Source: Tubulanus polymorphus
Taxonomy: Eukaryota > Nemertea > Palaeonemertea > Tubulaniformes > Tubulanidae
Direction of reading: 5' to 3'
Assembly (NCBI RefSeq): GCF_964204645.1
Contig: NC_134031.1
Coordinates: 2,153,001 to 2,217,000 of the forward strand
DNA: 64,000 nt
The notes beneath the pieces are model-generated. The model saw nothing but the letters and a program-made list of their open reading frames with translations, made no database searches and was not told the origin of the DNA. Position numbers and translations under genes: made by a program. Of this stretch, positions 52,199-63,965 are shown piece after piece (the first letter of the stretch is position 1; each line of letters opens with the position of its first letter).

Positions 52199-55100
52199 TC
52201 AACTATCACTATTTAAAATATGCGAGAACTGGTCGCATATACGCGTAAAATGCGTTCCTTCCCAGAACACTTTCCCGCAATTAACGCACACGAAATACTG
52301 AGTAATTTTATCCAGTATGCCCTCGGGTACGGCTTCGATCTGGACGCGAGTACGCCGCTGTCCATGGCTCACAGTCAACGTGTCTAAATCCAGTTGACCG
52401 TCGTGTCCGCGCAGGGGAACGCTGCGCAGGTCTGACGGTCGCATTTCGTGCGGGGATCTCCACGTGCGTTTGATGTCCATGACGTCTTTGATGGTCTGTG
52501 CGCGACGCCACGCTTCCTGCATAACTTCAGCCGGGAATCGCGCGTATTCGTTACTATTACATATCTATAATATAGACTGAGAGAATTTCATCATTTCTAT
52601 TTCGTCAAGATTTGTTTGAAATACGGAATCAGTTCAACACGTTTATGTCATTACAAGGAAATCGAAGGTGGCTATGTGCTGAGACCAGAGTTCGACATGT
52701 TTAGATACTGGTAGTCATACTCAATTCATCAGGACCATACGTAGAACTCATGATTTGAGTTCTATGTCAGTTCCACAGTTCTGAGTTAGATCTAGTGAGG
52801 TTAATTTATTTTCAATTATGTCTATCCAAAATAAGCTTCAGAAGAGAGTTTAGGTATGCAAACAGCCACTACGAAACAATTCACGCCTTCAAATGTCTAT
52901 TTCTCATTAAATTAATTGCAACTTATCAATGTAGACCTCGAGATTCATTCCCATTCCACAGTTAAAATGAGTTCATTTTCAAGCCATGAAACTGTGGAAC
53001 TGGCTGCTCGATGTGTTTTATAGTCTCACCTGACATCGGCTGAATATATCCTCTTCTCTGACTTGTACGTTGAAATGTCGCAGCACTATCGTCGCCTGTT
53101 CTTTAGCTTTAGCGCACGGAACGTTTAAACACATTCCCACCGGTACCTGAGACTTCAACTGCGGAAAAACGATGTATTTCAAAATACAGTTCAACTCGAT
53201 TAGGGACACATTTTATTGGGTCTTGGCCTTTTCATTGTGCCCTTTCAGAAGAGGAATTATCTAATTTCTCTTTCTGTTGCCGCAATTTGGAGTTTCTGCC
53301 CAATTCTTCCATCTTTGTGATGAAAGAAATTTACAAATGGAAATTAGGCTAAACAAAAATGATACCTTGTTTCTCCGCAGCGGCCGGGTCATTTTTGTAA
53401 AATATGATAAAATTTGTAAACAGTTCATTTCTATAGCGACCGGGTCTGTTATGGTAAAATTGATCACGATTTTAAAAAAAGTAATGTATAGGGTAGATAG
53501 GCAGCCGGCCGGGTCAACATTTAAGCTCAGCAGAGCGGAGAAACAAGGTATCAATTTTTTTTAGCCTTATATTCCATCTTCCAGAAGAGCACAATCAAAG
53601 AGGGCTTTGATTTGAAAACTCACAGTCATGTACGGAAGTCCTGATGTCAAAATGACTCTGTTTTCTGCGCGAGCGATCTGGAAATAAAACGCAAACCTGT
53701 AGCGAGGCCTGATAATCAGTTGAGAGCGATGAAAGCGATATATGAAACGCATCGCGTACCTGAGCGGCTCGGTCGTGATCCATACCGTTATCTAACACTT
53801 TAACATCGACGCCGCAACATCTCAACTGTCGGCCCAATCCTTGAAGCATATTGTCAACGACTACAGATAGTTGATCGGGTCTAATCGGTTGATAGTTGCT
53901 GTTCGGAGTCGCTAGCGATAGCTGTGGCAGAAGATATAGATAGAGCAGGAGAGTTTAGATCATAACATGAATACAGGATTCAGTTCCACAGTTATGAGTT
54001 AGAGTTAAAATTACAGCAGCTCGCTTAATTCGGATCACCTGGAACTGGAAAATTGTGTCCGAATTAAACAAAATCCGAATTATGTGCCTTCATTTGTTTC
54101 ATTTGAATATAAGTCGCCTAGAGGGGACTGGAATTTTAGTCCGAAATAAGTGAAAATTCGAATGAAACCGATCCGAATTAAGCGAGTTATAGTGTAGTTC
54201 ATTTTCAATGAGTAAACCCCGAATCAAATCTTAACTCAGAATTGAGGAACTGGGTTCCAGGAACACACTTTGACTGTAGAATTATCATAACCGGTAATTC
54301 ATTTCCACTGTTCTACTATACCGGTATAATAATAAGGGAACTCGTGAGTTACTGACCTGTTCTGTTACAGGAACTCGCACGGTTTTCTCCGCGACGTATT
54401 TCTGTTTTTTCTGAGCGCGTGATTTTTTCGTAATCCAACTCGTCGACAGCGGTAGTTCCATATTCACTTTGATACAACGCGTTTTCGCTTTCTGTTTCAA
54501 CACGTCGTAAACCTCCAGCAAACAGAACGCATCGAGAGCTATGAAATAAAGCGAGAAGATAGAATGAGTAATTGCACCATTGTCAAGGTCTTTTATGGCC
54601 CCCTCCCTATCTTAAGCCTAGCGCACATCGACACTGCGATCGGAGACAACTAGTTGCTACCGAACGATTACCCCGCGCGCAACGAAATCTAGTTACGACC
54701 GGTCAGTTGCAGCAACTGCATGGCGCGTGTCGATCGTCGAGATCCAGAGCGCGCACAGCGACGGATATGACTGCGATTGAGTACAACCAGTTGCTCAAAA
54801 GTAGAACATGGGCAACTGACTGGAACTGGAGATAGATCGACGCTTACCAATCGTAAGCTCGCTCACATCGACACATTCAAGCAACTGATCGTATCCAGCC
54901 AGTTCCTCTCATGCGCCGAAAACTGCCTTGCAACTAGTTGTCTCCAATCGCAGTGTCGATGTGCGCTAGGCTTTAGGCCACATTACTGTTTGGTAACCGC
55001 TCAACTTCACAGTGAGTTTATACAAGTATCTATCTGCAGCCCGAACCCCCTTACACATATTAGTTTGAATCTTTACAGTTCATTTCCATGTAAATTTCAG

Positions 55101-58100
55101 TTTTAAGGCATGCACGTACCTGCGTATGTTATTTGCGATTCTCTTAACGGTCTTCGTTCCCAGTTTGACATTTGTTGTTGTTTATCGAGCGGTTTACCCA
55201 AACACTGTCGCACGAGATCGCTGAGACCTTTCTCTTCTGTTTTACTGTTAGACGTTACGTGATTCACAGGCGTCGCTGAGAAACTGGCTTCAGCCTCATC
55301 TCCTCCATCCTCATCATCTCCATCGCTTGTAACTGGTAACTAGAAATAAAGTTAAGCGAACACATATGATAAGACGCCCTGTATCCAGTTCGACAGTTAT
55401 GCGGGTTTAATTTGACTCTGAATCCAGTTCGACAGTTATGCGGGTTTAATTTGACTCTGAATCCAGTTCGACAGTTATGCGGGTTTAATTTGACTCTGAA
55501 TCTAGTTCACAGTTATGCGGATTTAATTTGACTCTGAATCTAGTTCACAGTTATGCGGGTTTAATTTGACTCTGAATCTAGTTTACAGTTATGCCGAGTT
55601 TAATTTGACTCTGAATCTAGTTCACAGTTTTGCGGGTTTAATTTGACTCTGAATCTAGTTCACAGTTTTGCGGGTTTAATTTGACTCTGAATCCAGTTCG
55701 ACAGTTATGCGGGTTTAATTTGACTCTGAATCCAGTTCCACAGTTATACAGGTTTAAGTTGACTCTGAATCCAGTTCGACAGTTGAAGATAAGACAGATT
55801 AGATCACACTGAGGGTGCGTTTTTATTTACCTCCGTGACTGGCCCAATTGATGTTATAAACGGAGTGACCACGTAAGTGACCTGACATCCTGCTACGTCC
55901 TCCTCGCCTTGAAAATCATAAACTTCTTCTACGAACATTTTCGGGCAGATTTTCAACATCTGAAAACAGCGAAATTACTTCAAGGAAACCGACTTTCTCA
56001 CAAAACCCAATTTCGAGGGAATTTTCAGGGTTTCTTTAAGGTATTTCCATGTGATTAAACAAAATTGAGTGAATCAGAGAAATTTCTAAGTTTAAAATGT
56101 TACGATTTTTCATTTTCATTGAATCACCTATTGATAAAAAAGCATGGTCAATAGCATTATCCAAATTCCCTGAGTTTTCCCAGATTTATCTAATTCCTTA
56201 AGCTTTCTAGATGAGTGAAGAAAATGTAATGTACGTAACTAGGAGTCAATCATCTGAACTCGACCAACCTTTTCTACAAGTTTCTGAAGGTCAACGACTC
56301 GCGTTGTATTCAACATCGGTTCTTTCATACACGGACACGTTTTCACCAACATCTGAAGGTCGCCATCAATCCCGTAGCCTTCAATTTAGAAAATATACCA
56401 TAAATTATATCGATTATAAATATTCTATCAACCGGCGAAAGTTTTCAAGTAAACCGATGATTAGTTGACATACCGGGTAGTGACAATTAAAACTGCATTG
56501 TTAATGAGGTAGTTTTTCAGTAGTAAACTTTAACCCAACCCCGCACCGATATAGGAAGCTTATCGAAGGTGAGTGTATGATGGCACATTTCCCATCGCCT
56601 GCCCTTAATGAGTTCTCAGAGTGGGCAATTTTAACAGTCATCAACTAGTATACTAGGCAGGGACAGAATTTATATTCAGAATGACTGTAACAGGCCCAAT
56701 TCTCAACCATCTTTATACTGGATGTGACTCGAACAAACGCTTTGGGCCTTAACCCTTTCAGTGCTGACTAATTAATACCCTATAGTGCTGGAGAAAATTT
56801 GAAAATTCTAAAAAATTCCACACTAGTGTGTTGAACAATGGGAATACCACTATAGTGCGTCTACACCGCAGTGCGGTGTATCGTTAGTTACTAGTATTTC
56901 ACTATGTTTGACACTTTCTGCCATTTTTCAATAGAGATAATTACAAATTACTAATTACATCAATACACTGCAGTGCGGTGTACTAGCAAAATCCATCACT
57001 GATTTATACACCGCACTGCGGTGTAGACGCACTGAAAGGGTTAAGGGGTTATCCAATAACTGGGTCATAAAAAATCCTGAAAACGCCGGATATAAATAAG
57101 CGCAGAAAATACGCACCTAATTTCAGAATTTTCTCGTTCGCGAAAAATGCAACCGCCATCTGACGCCAGTCGCGATCGAGCAAACACTCGTTGAGCGAGA
57201 TTATATCGAGTATGTAGACATTCGACTCGGTCGCCAGTTGTAGCAGCGATATTCGTGATGTCATCATTTGTCCGATCGTCGGTCTCCATTCAGCGTCGAT
57301 ACCCACTACTGTACCAGCCTGTGTGAAAACAAATTAAACATTCGGTGGAGGGGCAAGATCTGAGGGTTTCACCAAAAGGGCATTATGGCAAAAGGGGAAG
57401 TCTTCTAAGACCCTTCGGATCCCCAGTACCTATAGACAGGCTGCTAACAGATCAGAGGATCCACAACTCCCTAAAATTTCCCTGACCCTTGACCAAAAAT
57501 TCCCCAATTGAATTATAAGATATCCTCAGTGTTTCTTATCACGAGGTTCTATGTGTCATTTTTTCTTGCGCCATCAGCAAGAACAACAAGACACCAAAAC
57601 TCAAATTCGCTGACTTTTCCTTGATTTCCTAATCATCATACGCAGGCCTACGGTATAAATGTTAAAGTTCGCGGTAACTGACCTGAGTAATGGCGCCCAT
57701 ACAGTGATAAAATGCCGGAGCTGAATCGATGAAATGAATTGAATCTCGAGGAAGTTTTAACGAATGGTAGTTCATCGCGCGTAGCTCCTCGGCGCTGTAA
57801 CCTTCGGCATCCCAATCCTCGTTACCGTCATTGCCTGTGACCGGTGACCTAGCATTAAAACAGAGGCTGAAAATACTCGTTCGGCTTGCCGTACATACAG
57901 TACACTGTGCTTGCCACGGAACTGATTTCCTCAGATTAATGGGTGCCGTCGACAGATCTTTTAAATTTTCCAACAATAATTCATGCGATGAATGAGAACC
58001 ATCGTTACCCTGACTGCACACCAAAATTCACCTGCTGCCTCAGGAGAAAATGTATTGGTCCCCTATGATCCGAGACAAACAGAATCTACTCTAAGTAGAT

Positions 58101-61100
58101 TTGAATTCAACTTGTAAACACGTTTAACAATTAATGTGAACTTGTGATATTGCTGGATAATTCTGAATGAAATTCTGACTAAACCGAGAAAAGAAATGAA
58201 TATCTTCGGTAGCTTAAAGATTAATCAAATACGGCTCTCAAGTTTTCATGGGTAAAATCTATTGATAACTTACTCTAGTTCCTCGGCGTCGAGGGCCTCT
58301 ACGACCTGACTCGGTAGTTTATCACGAGGTAGATTAAAGCGTTTCGCCCATTTCTTCGCGACATTAATTTCGAAGTAATCGACGAGGCTGTCGATGAACT
58401 GCTCCTGCAGATCAACGTCATCGTTTACAACAGACTGCAGGAGAATAAAATAATTTACAAGCTTCACTCAATGATCCCATCTTTAAAATGAAGGCCCTCG
58501 GACCAGTTCTGCAATCTATTGAGAAAGTTTGGGGTTAATTTGTCCCCTCAATCCACTGAGCACAGGGTATTAAAAGCAAGTTTTCCCTCAACCTACGTAC
58601 TGAACATTGGTCATGCATTTTAACGAGGTTCCCTTGAACTCTAGATTGATCTCTAGGAAGACCAGTGACCTCTGATCAACTAGAATCAATATTCTAGTAG
58701 AGTCACAAGAGTTAAGAATATTTTACCTCGACTAGATCATCGAAAACATCTTCCGCGATCGATTTCTCGTTGAATCGTTTGTGTAAAACATAACGAAGAC
58801 TTCCGAAACTGCGAGATTTCGCAATGTTCGGACAAGCCTCTGAAATGATGAAGAATATCAACGGATAATCGCAAAATTCACTTATGGAAGTCACTGAAGA
58901 ATACCGATTGAAATTACCTGCGGGTATATCATAAAGTTTTAACAGTCGTACGGCGAGTTTCGTCAGAACTTTCGTGTTCAAATGGTCCCACTTTACCAAC
59001 TGACTTCTAACGGAAAAACGTCTGAAATTCGAAACAGCAAAACTACATTTACTGTAACCTCCGAGTCATTACTTAAGTTGTCTAAAGAACAGCAAGGTAA
59101 GGAAACATTGTTTCATAAAATGTCTAATGTTTAGTGTTCGTAATTCATTTTCAAGTTCTTGCAGTTGATTTTCAATCCAAAATGTCTTAGGTGAAATACT
59201 GAACACATTGTGAAGCATGGATGTTTATTTTTTGAAAGTGTGCTGGCAAAATGTCTTATGTCTGGTGTTTGTAGTTCATTTTGAATTGAAAATGTCTCAG
59301 GTGAAGTCCTGAACCAAAGTGTGAGAGCCTAAGAAGCAGATTGATACTTTGCCTGTGCAGGGTTCAGGCAGCTGATTGATACCTGCACCGAGAGAGTGCT
59401 GGTTCCAGGCTGAGAGGGTGCTGGTCCCAGGCTGAGAAAGTGCTGGTTCCAGGCTGAGAAAGTGCTGGTTCCAGGCTGAGAGGATGCTGGTTCCAGGCTG
59501 AGAAAGTGCTGGTTCCAGGCTGAGAGGGTGCTGGTTCCAGGCACCATAAAGGATATCCTACCTAACGTATTCCAACATAGCGAAATGCCTCGTACACATA
59601 GAATCAATCAGACGTAAAAGTTCTTCTTGTATGTGGCGCTGACGGAAGACGTACATTTCGATGACGTTGATTTTATCGGTGAACAAAAGTGGCATAACCA
59701 TCTTCAAATAAAAAAAAAATCAAATGGAAAATCACTACGAAATCAATCTTCAAAATCAGACTTCGAAATGCGATGCATGCTTATTCTACATACCAGTTCT
59801 AGATCAAAGTATTCATGAAGACCGATTTTGGCGACGCAGACAGCAGCCTGAAAAATTGAATATCTATTCCTTAAGACGAGAAGTTTGTTGGGGGGAATAC
59901 AATTTTCTCACTTTGGGTAAAAATTTTGTCGGTTTTCAATAGAGATAAAGAATTAATAACATCATTACACCACAATGCGGTGTACTAGCAATTTTCATTA
60001 AGGATTTATACACCGCATTGCGATGTAGACGAACTGAAAGGGTTAAATAAAACTATTCAATCATCAAATTGACCTCTTTAAACTTGGAAGCTTGATAAAA
60101 ATCATTGATAACCGATATCACGTGATCAGCGACACCCTCTTTCAGTACGTAAGCCGAAGCTATATGTTCTAATAAATGCATTTGTCCACGAATAGCCACC
60201 GCGAAAGCTTTCACTTTCAGATCGCGCGTCAGCGAACCGGCGAAATGTTCGCGCCGACTCTCGAATCCGATCCACGCGGCGAACTCCTTCGCGATGTTCC
60301 AACTCAACGTCGTCGTTTTGTTGGCCGCGGCGTCGCGAGTATTCTGCACGAGATACAAGACGTCGGCGTACGGATCGACGAGGTCGTTCAACGCGTCCTG
60401 AATCGAGGCCGACAGACGGAATTTATCCTTCGCGCACGTCCGCCACTCGTATTCCAGATCGAGTAGAATCGACGTCAATCGCGTGACGTCGGTCGCGTTC
60501 CGTTGAGCTCGCCGCTGCAGGGATTTCATCCAAGCTTCGTCTACGTCGTTCGGATGCGGTTTTATTTCGGTCGCCGGTTTTAGCGGACACACTCGCGGAA
60601 GAGGTTTCGGCGTGTTTTTAGCCAGCAGAACATCAGTAGCTATCTATATACGAGATGGAGAAGAAGAAATTGGATAGGTTTAATTCGAATAAATAAATCA
60701 ACAACAGTTTACCTTGCCTTAATCGGACACAGATGACTCAGACTACTCAGACAAAAAACGAAATCATTTTACATACTAACGATTATCTGAATTCCGTATT
60801 TTGAAATATATCATGCGTATCGTATTTAACAACAAAATGAAAGCAACTTTAAAAAACAGCGCTAGGCTAACTCCATGACTTACTGGTTTTTTAGTGTAAC
60901 CTGTATTACTAAATTCTAAGTCTTCGTCGCTGCTAAAATCGTCATAAATTGCGTAATTACATTCACTACCGCCGGGCATAACAGACGACTTCATACTCGA
61001 CACCAGATCACCTACAAAATTAGATTTCAGTGCCTTCACTTTAAGATAGTCTCTTCAAGAAGGCCTTCTTTGGTATGCTAAGTTCTATGAAACCCTTGAC

Positions 61101-61339
61101 TTATCTGTAATCACCCCCGAGACACTGATTTCGAAAAATTCCGTATTCTTACCTTGTTTTGATTGTTGATGTGGTTTTGCCGTATTTGAAGTTCCTGGGT
61201 ATCTGACACTGACAGCAGCAGCAGCAGTTTGGTGACGACTGCGGCCCCTTCCTCTACCCCGACCCCGACCCCGACCCCGACCTCGACCAACTCCACGCCC
61301 AATTCCATTCTTGTTACAGTTTGTTGCATTTGGGAACAT
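52199..61339 (-). CDS. EXD3: Exonuclease mut-7 homolog (DEDDy exonuclease plus Mut7-C)
   Basis: Eighteen exons on the minus strand: 61339-61153, 61011-60884, 60643-60074, 59847-59794, 59701-59562, 59021-58918, 58839-58727, 58434-58274, 57848-57683, 57318-57117, 56378-56269, 55959-55831, 55339-55120, 54538-54357, 53921-53760, 53677-53624, 53158-53030 and 52564-52199. They total 3,177 nt and encode 1,058 aa. The N-terminus is RG-rich (residues 14-36). A helical region follows (about 106-540), then the 3'-5' exonuclease: D549/E551 in GIDAEW, D615 in GIDGDL, and Y760/D764 in YAALDAF (DEDDy). The Mut7-C RNase domain starts at VVDNMLQGLGR (about 841) and ends in a CxxC...CxxC zinc ribbon (C936, C939, C1030, C1033, in FVCVNCGKVFWEG). 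All catalytic residues are present, so it should be active. C. elegans MUT-7 acts in small-RNA silencing. Exon 3 uses a weak donor (GTCAAT). Introns are loaded with MITEs and minisatellites. Confidence 0.93.
52768..53001. repeat. Fragments of the GTTCCACAGTT foldback family
   Basis: CAGTTCCACAGTTCTGAGTTA near 52768 and ATTCCACAGTTAAAATGAG near 52952, the latter pairing with CTGTGGAACTGG near 52993, are relatives of the 110-bp element at 4970 and 12626. They lie in the last intron of EXD3. Confidence 0.5.
53347..53566. repeat. 220-bp MITE, GGCTAAA family, copy 4
   Basis: Full length, with an exact TTA target duplication (53344-53346 and 53567-53569). Lies in an EXD3 intron between the exons at 53624 and 53158. 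Confidence 0.93.
53981..54260. repeat. Diverged GTTCCACAGTT foldback element with insertion
   Basis: The left end CAGTTCCACAGTTATGAGTTA and the right end CTTAACTCAGAATTGAGGAACTGGG are the two halves of the family. They are separated by about 180 bp that itself contains an inverted TCCGAATTAA-type repeat, which suggests nested insertion. Confidence 0.5.
54615..54972. repeat. 358-bp foldback MITE with TTA target duplication
   Basis: Inverted ends AGCCTAGCGCACATCGACAC (left) and GTGTCGATGTGCGCTAGGCT (right), continuing to about 45 bp with few mismatches. Exact TTA on both sides (54612-54614 and 54973-54975). Inner inverted motifs (AGTTGC, GCAACT) are repeated. The 3-bp TTA duplication fits PIF/Harbinger-type non-autonomous elements. 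Lies in an EXD3 intron. Confidence 0.88.
55379..55790. repeat. 38-39-bp minisatellite, about 10.5 units
   Basis: The unit runs ATCCAGTTCGACAGTTATGC, then GGGTTTAATTTGACTCTGA. Middle units share variants (ATCTAGTTCACAG, TTTTGCGGG), which shows internal sub-duplication. The unit closely resembles the left half of the 110-bp foldback element (CCAGTTCCACAGTT...TTGACTCTGA). Lies in an EXD3 intron between the exons at 55339 and 55831. Confidence 0.95.
56753..57040. repeat. piggyBac-like MITE with TTAA target duplication
   Basis: 288 bp with ends CCCTTTCAGTGC and GCACTGAAAGGG, flanked by TTAA on both sides (56749-56752 and 57041-57044). Internal inverted motifs CACCGCAGTGCGGTGT recur three times. 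TTAA duplication with CCC...GGG ends is the hallmark of piggyBac-group elements. It has no coding capacity. Lies in the EXD3 intron just before the exonuclease exon at 57117. Confidence 0.92.
59390..59546. repeat. 22-bp minisatellite, about 7 units
   Basis: Unit GTGCTGGTTCCAGGCTGAGA plus two variable bases (GG, AA), repeated about seven times. It ends 15 bp from the splice donor of EXD3 exon 5 (59562). Confidence 0.93.
59922..60041. repeat. 5'-truncated copy of the piggyBac-like MITE
   Basis: Matches the right 120 bp of 56753-57040 (TTTTCAATAGAGATAA, AATGCGGTGTACTAGCAA, CACCGCATTGCGATGTAGAC, CTGAAAGGG) and is followed by TTAA. It ends about 30 bp from the splice donor of EXD3 exon 3. Confidence 0.85.
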
Positions 61340-61597
61340 TTCTATGTTCTACTAATTACCGGACCTGTCAATATCTGAAAATTCAAAACATTCAATCGAT
61401 TACTAAAGCTTAGTCTACTCGGAAACTCCCAACCAAGTCCAACAAATTAAAAGGCCAAAAGAAAGAGAAGAAAGGATTACGACAGGTCTACTCATACTGT
61501 CTGTGTATCTACAAGTTTAGAAAGCTTCTTTGCAGAGTAGTGCTGTTCCAATAATGCTTCTTGTCATCAGCGCCCCAAGGCTGACACTCACACTGAC

Positions 61598-62029
61598 GGT
61601 CATCCTTATTACCGAGATGACGTATTTTACCGAGATCAACCGAGATGAAATAAAATATAACATATTTATTTATTCCTTATCGATTTTAACCATTGAAATC
61701 ATATTATATCAGTAATAAATGCCTGCTGGAGTCATATTTTACATATTTTGTCGGATATTTATGTAGAAAAATATCTTAACTTTACCGAGATGAGATCGTC
61801 GATCAATCAAATTCAATGAAATTTTATTGCTAACCGAGTTTACGTATTTGAAGTCAAAATTTTTTTAAATAAAAAATATATGCAAAATATGACTCTAGTA
61901 GAAGGTATTTATTACTGATATAACATGATTTCAAGTGTTAAAATCGATAAGGAATAAACAAATATGCTATATTTCATTTCATCTCGGTTCATCTCGGTAA
62001 AATACGTCATCTCGGTAATAAGGATGACC
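61598..62029. repeat. 432-bp element with long terminal inverted repeats
   Basis: Ends GGTCATCCTTATTACCGAGA and TCTCGGTAATAAGGATGACC. The inverted arms extend over roughly 170 bp and include ATCGATTTTAAC/GTTAAAATCGAT and ATTTATTACTGATATAA-type blocks. The motif ACCGAGAT is repeated within each arm. No clear target duplication and no coding content. Lies upstream of EXD3. Confidence 0.85.
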
Positions 62030-63440
62030 CCACACTGGACTGCGGTCTGCATGCAGTGCGGATCAGCGACAGCCAGGCGAGAAAAGACAGAACGATAGGC
62101 CTATTATGATTGAAGACAAGCCCCCTGACCATGCTGAAATGGCCGGGCTTAATATATCATTGATATGGTAAACTGATTTATTCTTTTCTTGGGTTTTTGC
62201 TGGACTAAAAAGTATTTTGGGGCCCTTTTTACCAAAAAACTAATACAATTTTTCCATTTCCTGGGTGACTCCACAATAACCTTACGATCGCGTAAACCAA
62301 TTCAATTCAAACTTTATTGTTCCTTAATACGGAATATGGGTGCCGCCATTCGCTAATCACGAAAACATTTACAAAACATCATCATCATCATCATCATTGA
62401 TAGATACTAATACAATAAAGGAACCAGTATTTAGCGCTAAACCCTCAAGTAATATATTCACTTTATGGTCCACCATACATCTTCATCGAGGAGTGCTCCA
62501 ACAATATCATATCTCTGATTACCTTCTCGGCCTATGGACCGGTCACAGGTGTACTCCAAATCATCAGCCCGATTTTCGCCGGGTACTCACGTGAGTTCTA
62601 TGATTTGCCGTTCAACTTGTTATGGCTTTAACCCGGGCTCAATTCAGTTTCAATTAATCTCCCAGGTTAAACTATCAGCAGTCTAAAAATAGTCGCAGAT
62701 GTTTTATCACAAAAAACCTGGCGTCATGCGGGGTTAGGCGCACCCCCGGGTTTCGGGGGCGTTACAAAAATTCTATCAAATTTACAAATTGTTTAACAAG
62801 TACGGTTACACGACGTACGAAGAGAAAGAAAAGAAGCGTATCCTAGCTTTATTCTATCTTCTAGCTGCGTAACCTATCAAATTGCACTGTTCCAACAGCG
62901 CCGGACAAAATTTTCGTTAGGCGAAAAAAAAACAATGTCATATTAAAGGTTGAGGCTTGAACGAATACAGTAGAAAACAAAAAACCTGTTATAATAGTCG
63001 TATAAGTACGATAAAAAGCTTTGCACGCGTGTCTGTAACTTGAATAGCGGTGCCTCAGGCAAAAAACCGGTCTTTTTAGTCTTATAATTGTCACCAACGG
63101 GGAACTCGGTACACCTGTAATCTAGCAATGAGACCATTGTATACGTACGCACCAGTTACACATTACACAAAATTCCTAGTAGCGCTAAGGATATAAATCA
63201 CAGTTTGGCTCAAATTGAATCAGCGCCGGTGCGCGTCGATATCTGATGATATCGTATTTACACAAACTCATCAAGAGAATCAGTATAACTGGGATATAGA
63301 TTATTACAACTGGAAACAAACGTGTCTTAAATGTTTAGTTCTAGATTCAACAGGCAAATCGTACACGAGCCTTCGAGCCTTCGAATCGGTGGTTGATCTA
63401 GATAGAACTAGATAATTCTTGTTTTGTCAGAATACGAATT
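62030..63440. other. Divergent intergenic region between EXD3 and the EF-hand gene
   Basis: Short ATC microsatellite (62378-62397). A minus-strand AATAAAGTTTGAATTGAATT motif near 62300-62320 could be the tail of a retroposon. No gene recognised. Promoters of both flanking genes should lie here. Confidence 0.45.
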
Positions 63441-63448
63441 TTCGAATC

Positions 63449-63965
63449 ATGGATGTAAAGGTAAGCGTAGGAACGTCACTTGTATCACTTACTAATAAAC
63501 CTCTGAAACCTACGTAATAGGCCTACATACAGTTTCTGGCATTTCCTTCCCCTGCTTCTCCCTACGTCTCTAGCTCATTACTAGCTTATTGCCACTTTCA
63601 GATTGAACGAGAACTCACAAGCGAAGAAATTAAAAGTAAGTTGCATTTTAGCCTTAGGGATCTGCACTCTCGCTTTCATGCCTCCTTCGAGGGTTCACAA
63701 AAAAATCAACACGTGCAACGACATTCTTCCAAACCCCGTGGGAAAGACCTAATAGTTTGGTATTGGTAAGAAATCTGTCGCTCTCCGCAGTAATCAATAG
63801 TTCCCCCTCATATTTCAGTGTTTCGCGAGGCGTTTGCGTCATTTGATCGAAACGGAGACGGGAAGATATCTTTAGAAGAGTTACAGGACGTTCTGGGGAC
63901 GTTGCTCGGTCAGGCGCCGGATGAAGACGGCCTGCAGAAAATCATGAACGAAATAGATACCGATC
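63449..63965 (+). CDS. Calmodulin-like EF-hand protein (partial, runs off the window)
   Basis: Three exons seen: 63449-63460 (MDVK), 63602-63635 and 63819-63965, with strong GTAAGN donors and phases 0 and 1. The spliced reading is IERELTSEEIK, then MFREAFASFDRNGDGKISLEE and so on. This is the calmodulin/troponin C layout: an entering helix, then a first EF loop DRNGDGKISLEE with D1, N3, D5, I8 and E12 all suited to bind calcium. A linker follows, and the second loop begins as EIDTD at the exon end. The remaining loops lie beyond 64000. The exact subfamily (calmodulin-like versus another EF-hand protein) cannot be fixed from 64 residues. It is not calmodulin itself, which differs at several of these positions. 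Confidence 0.88.
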
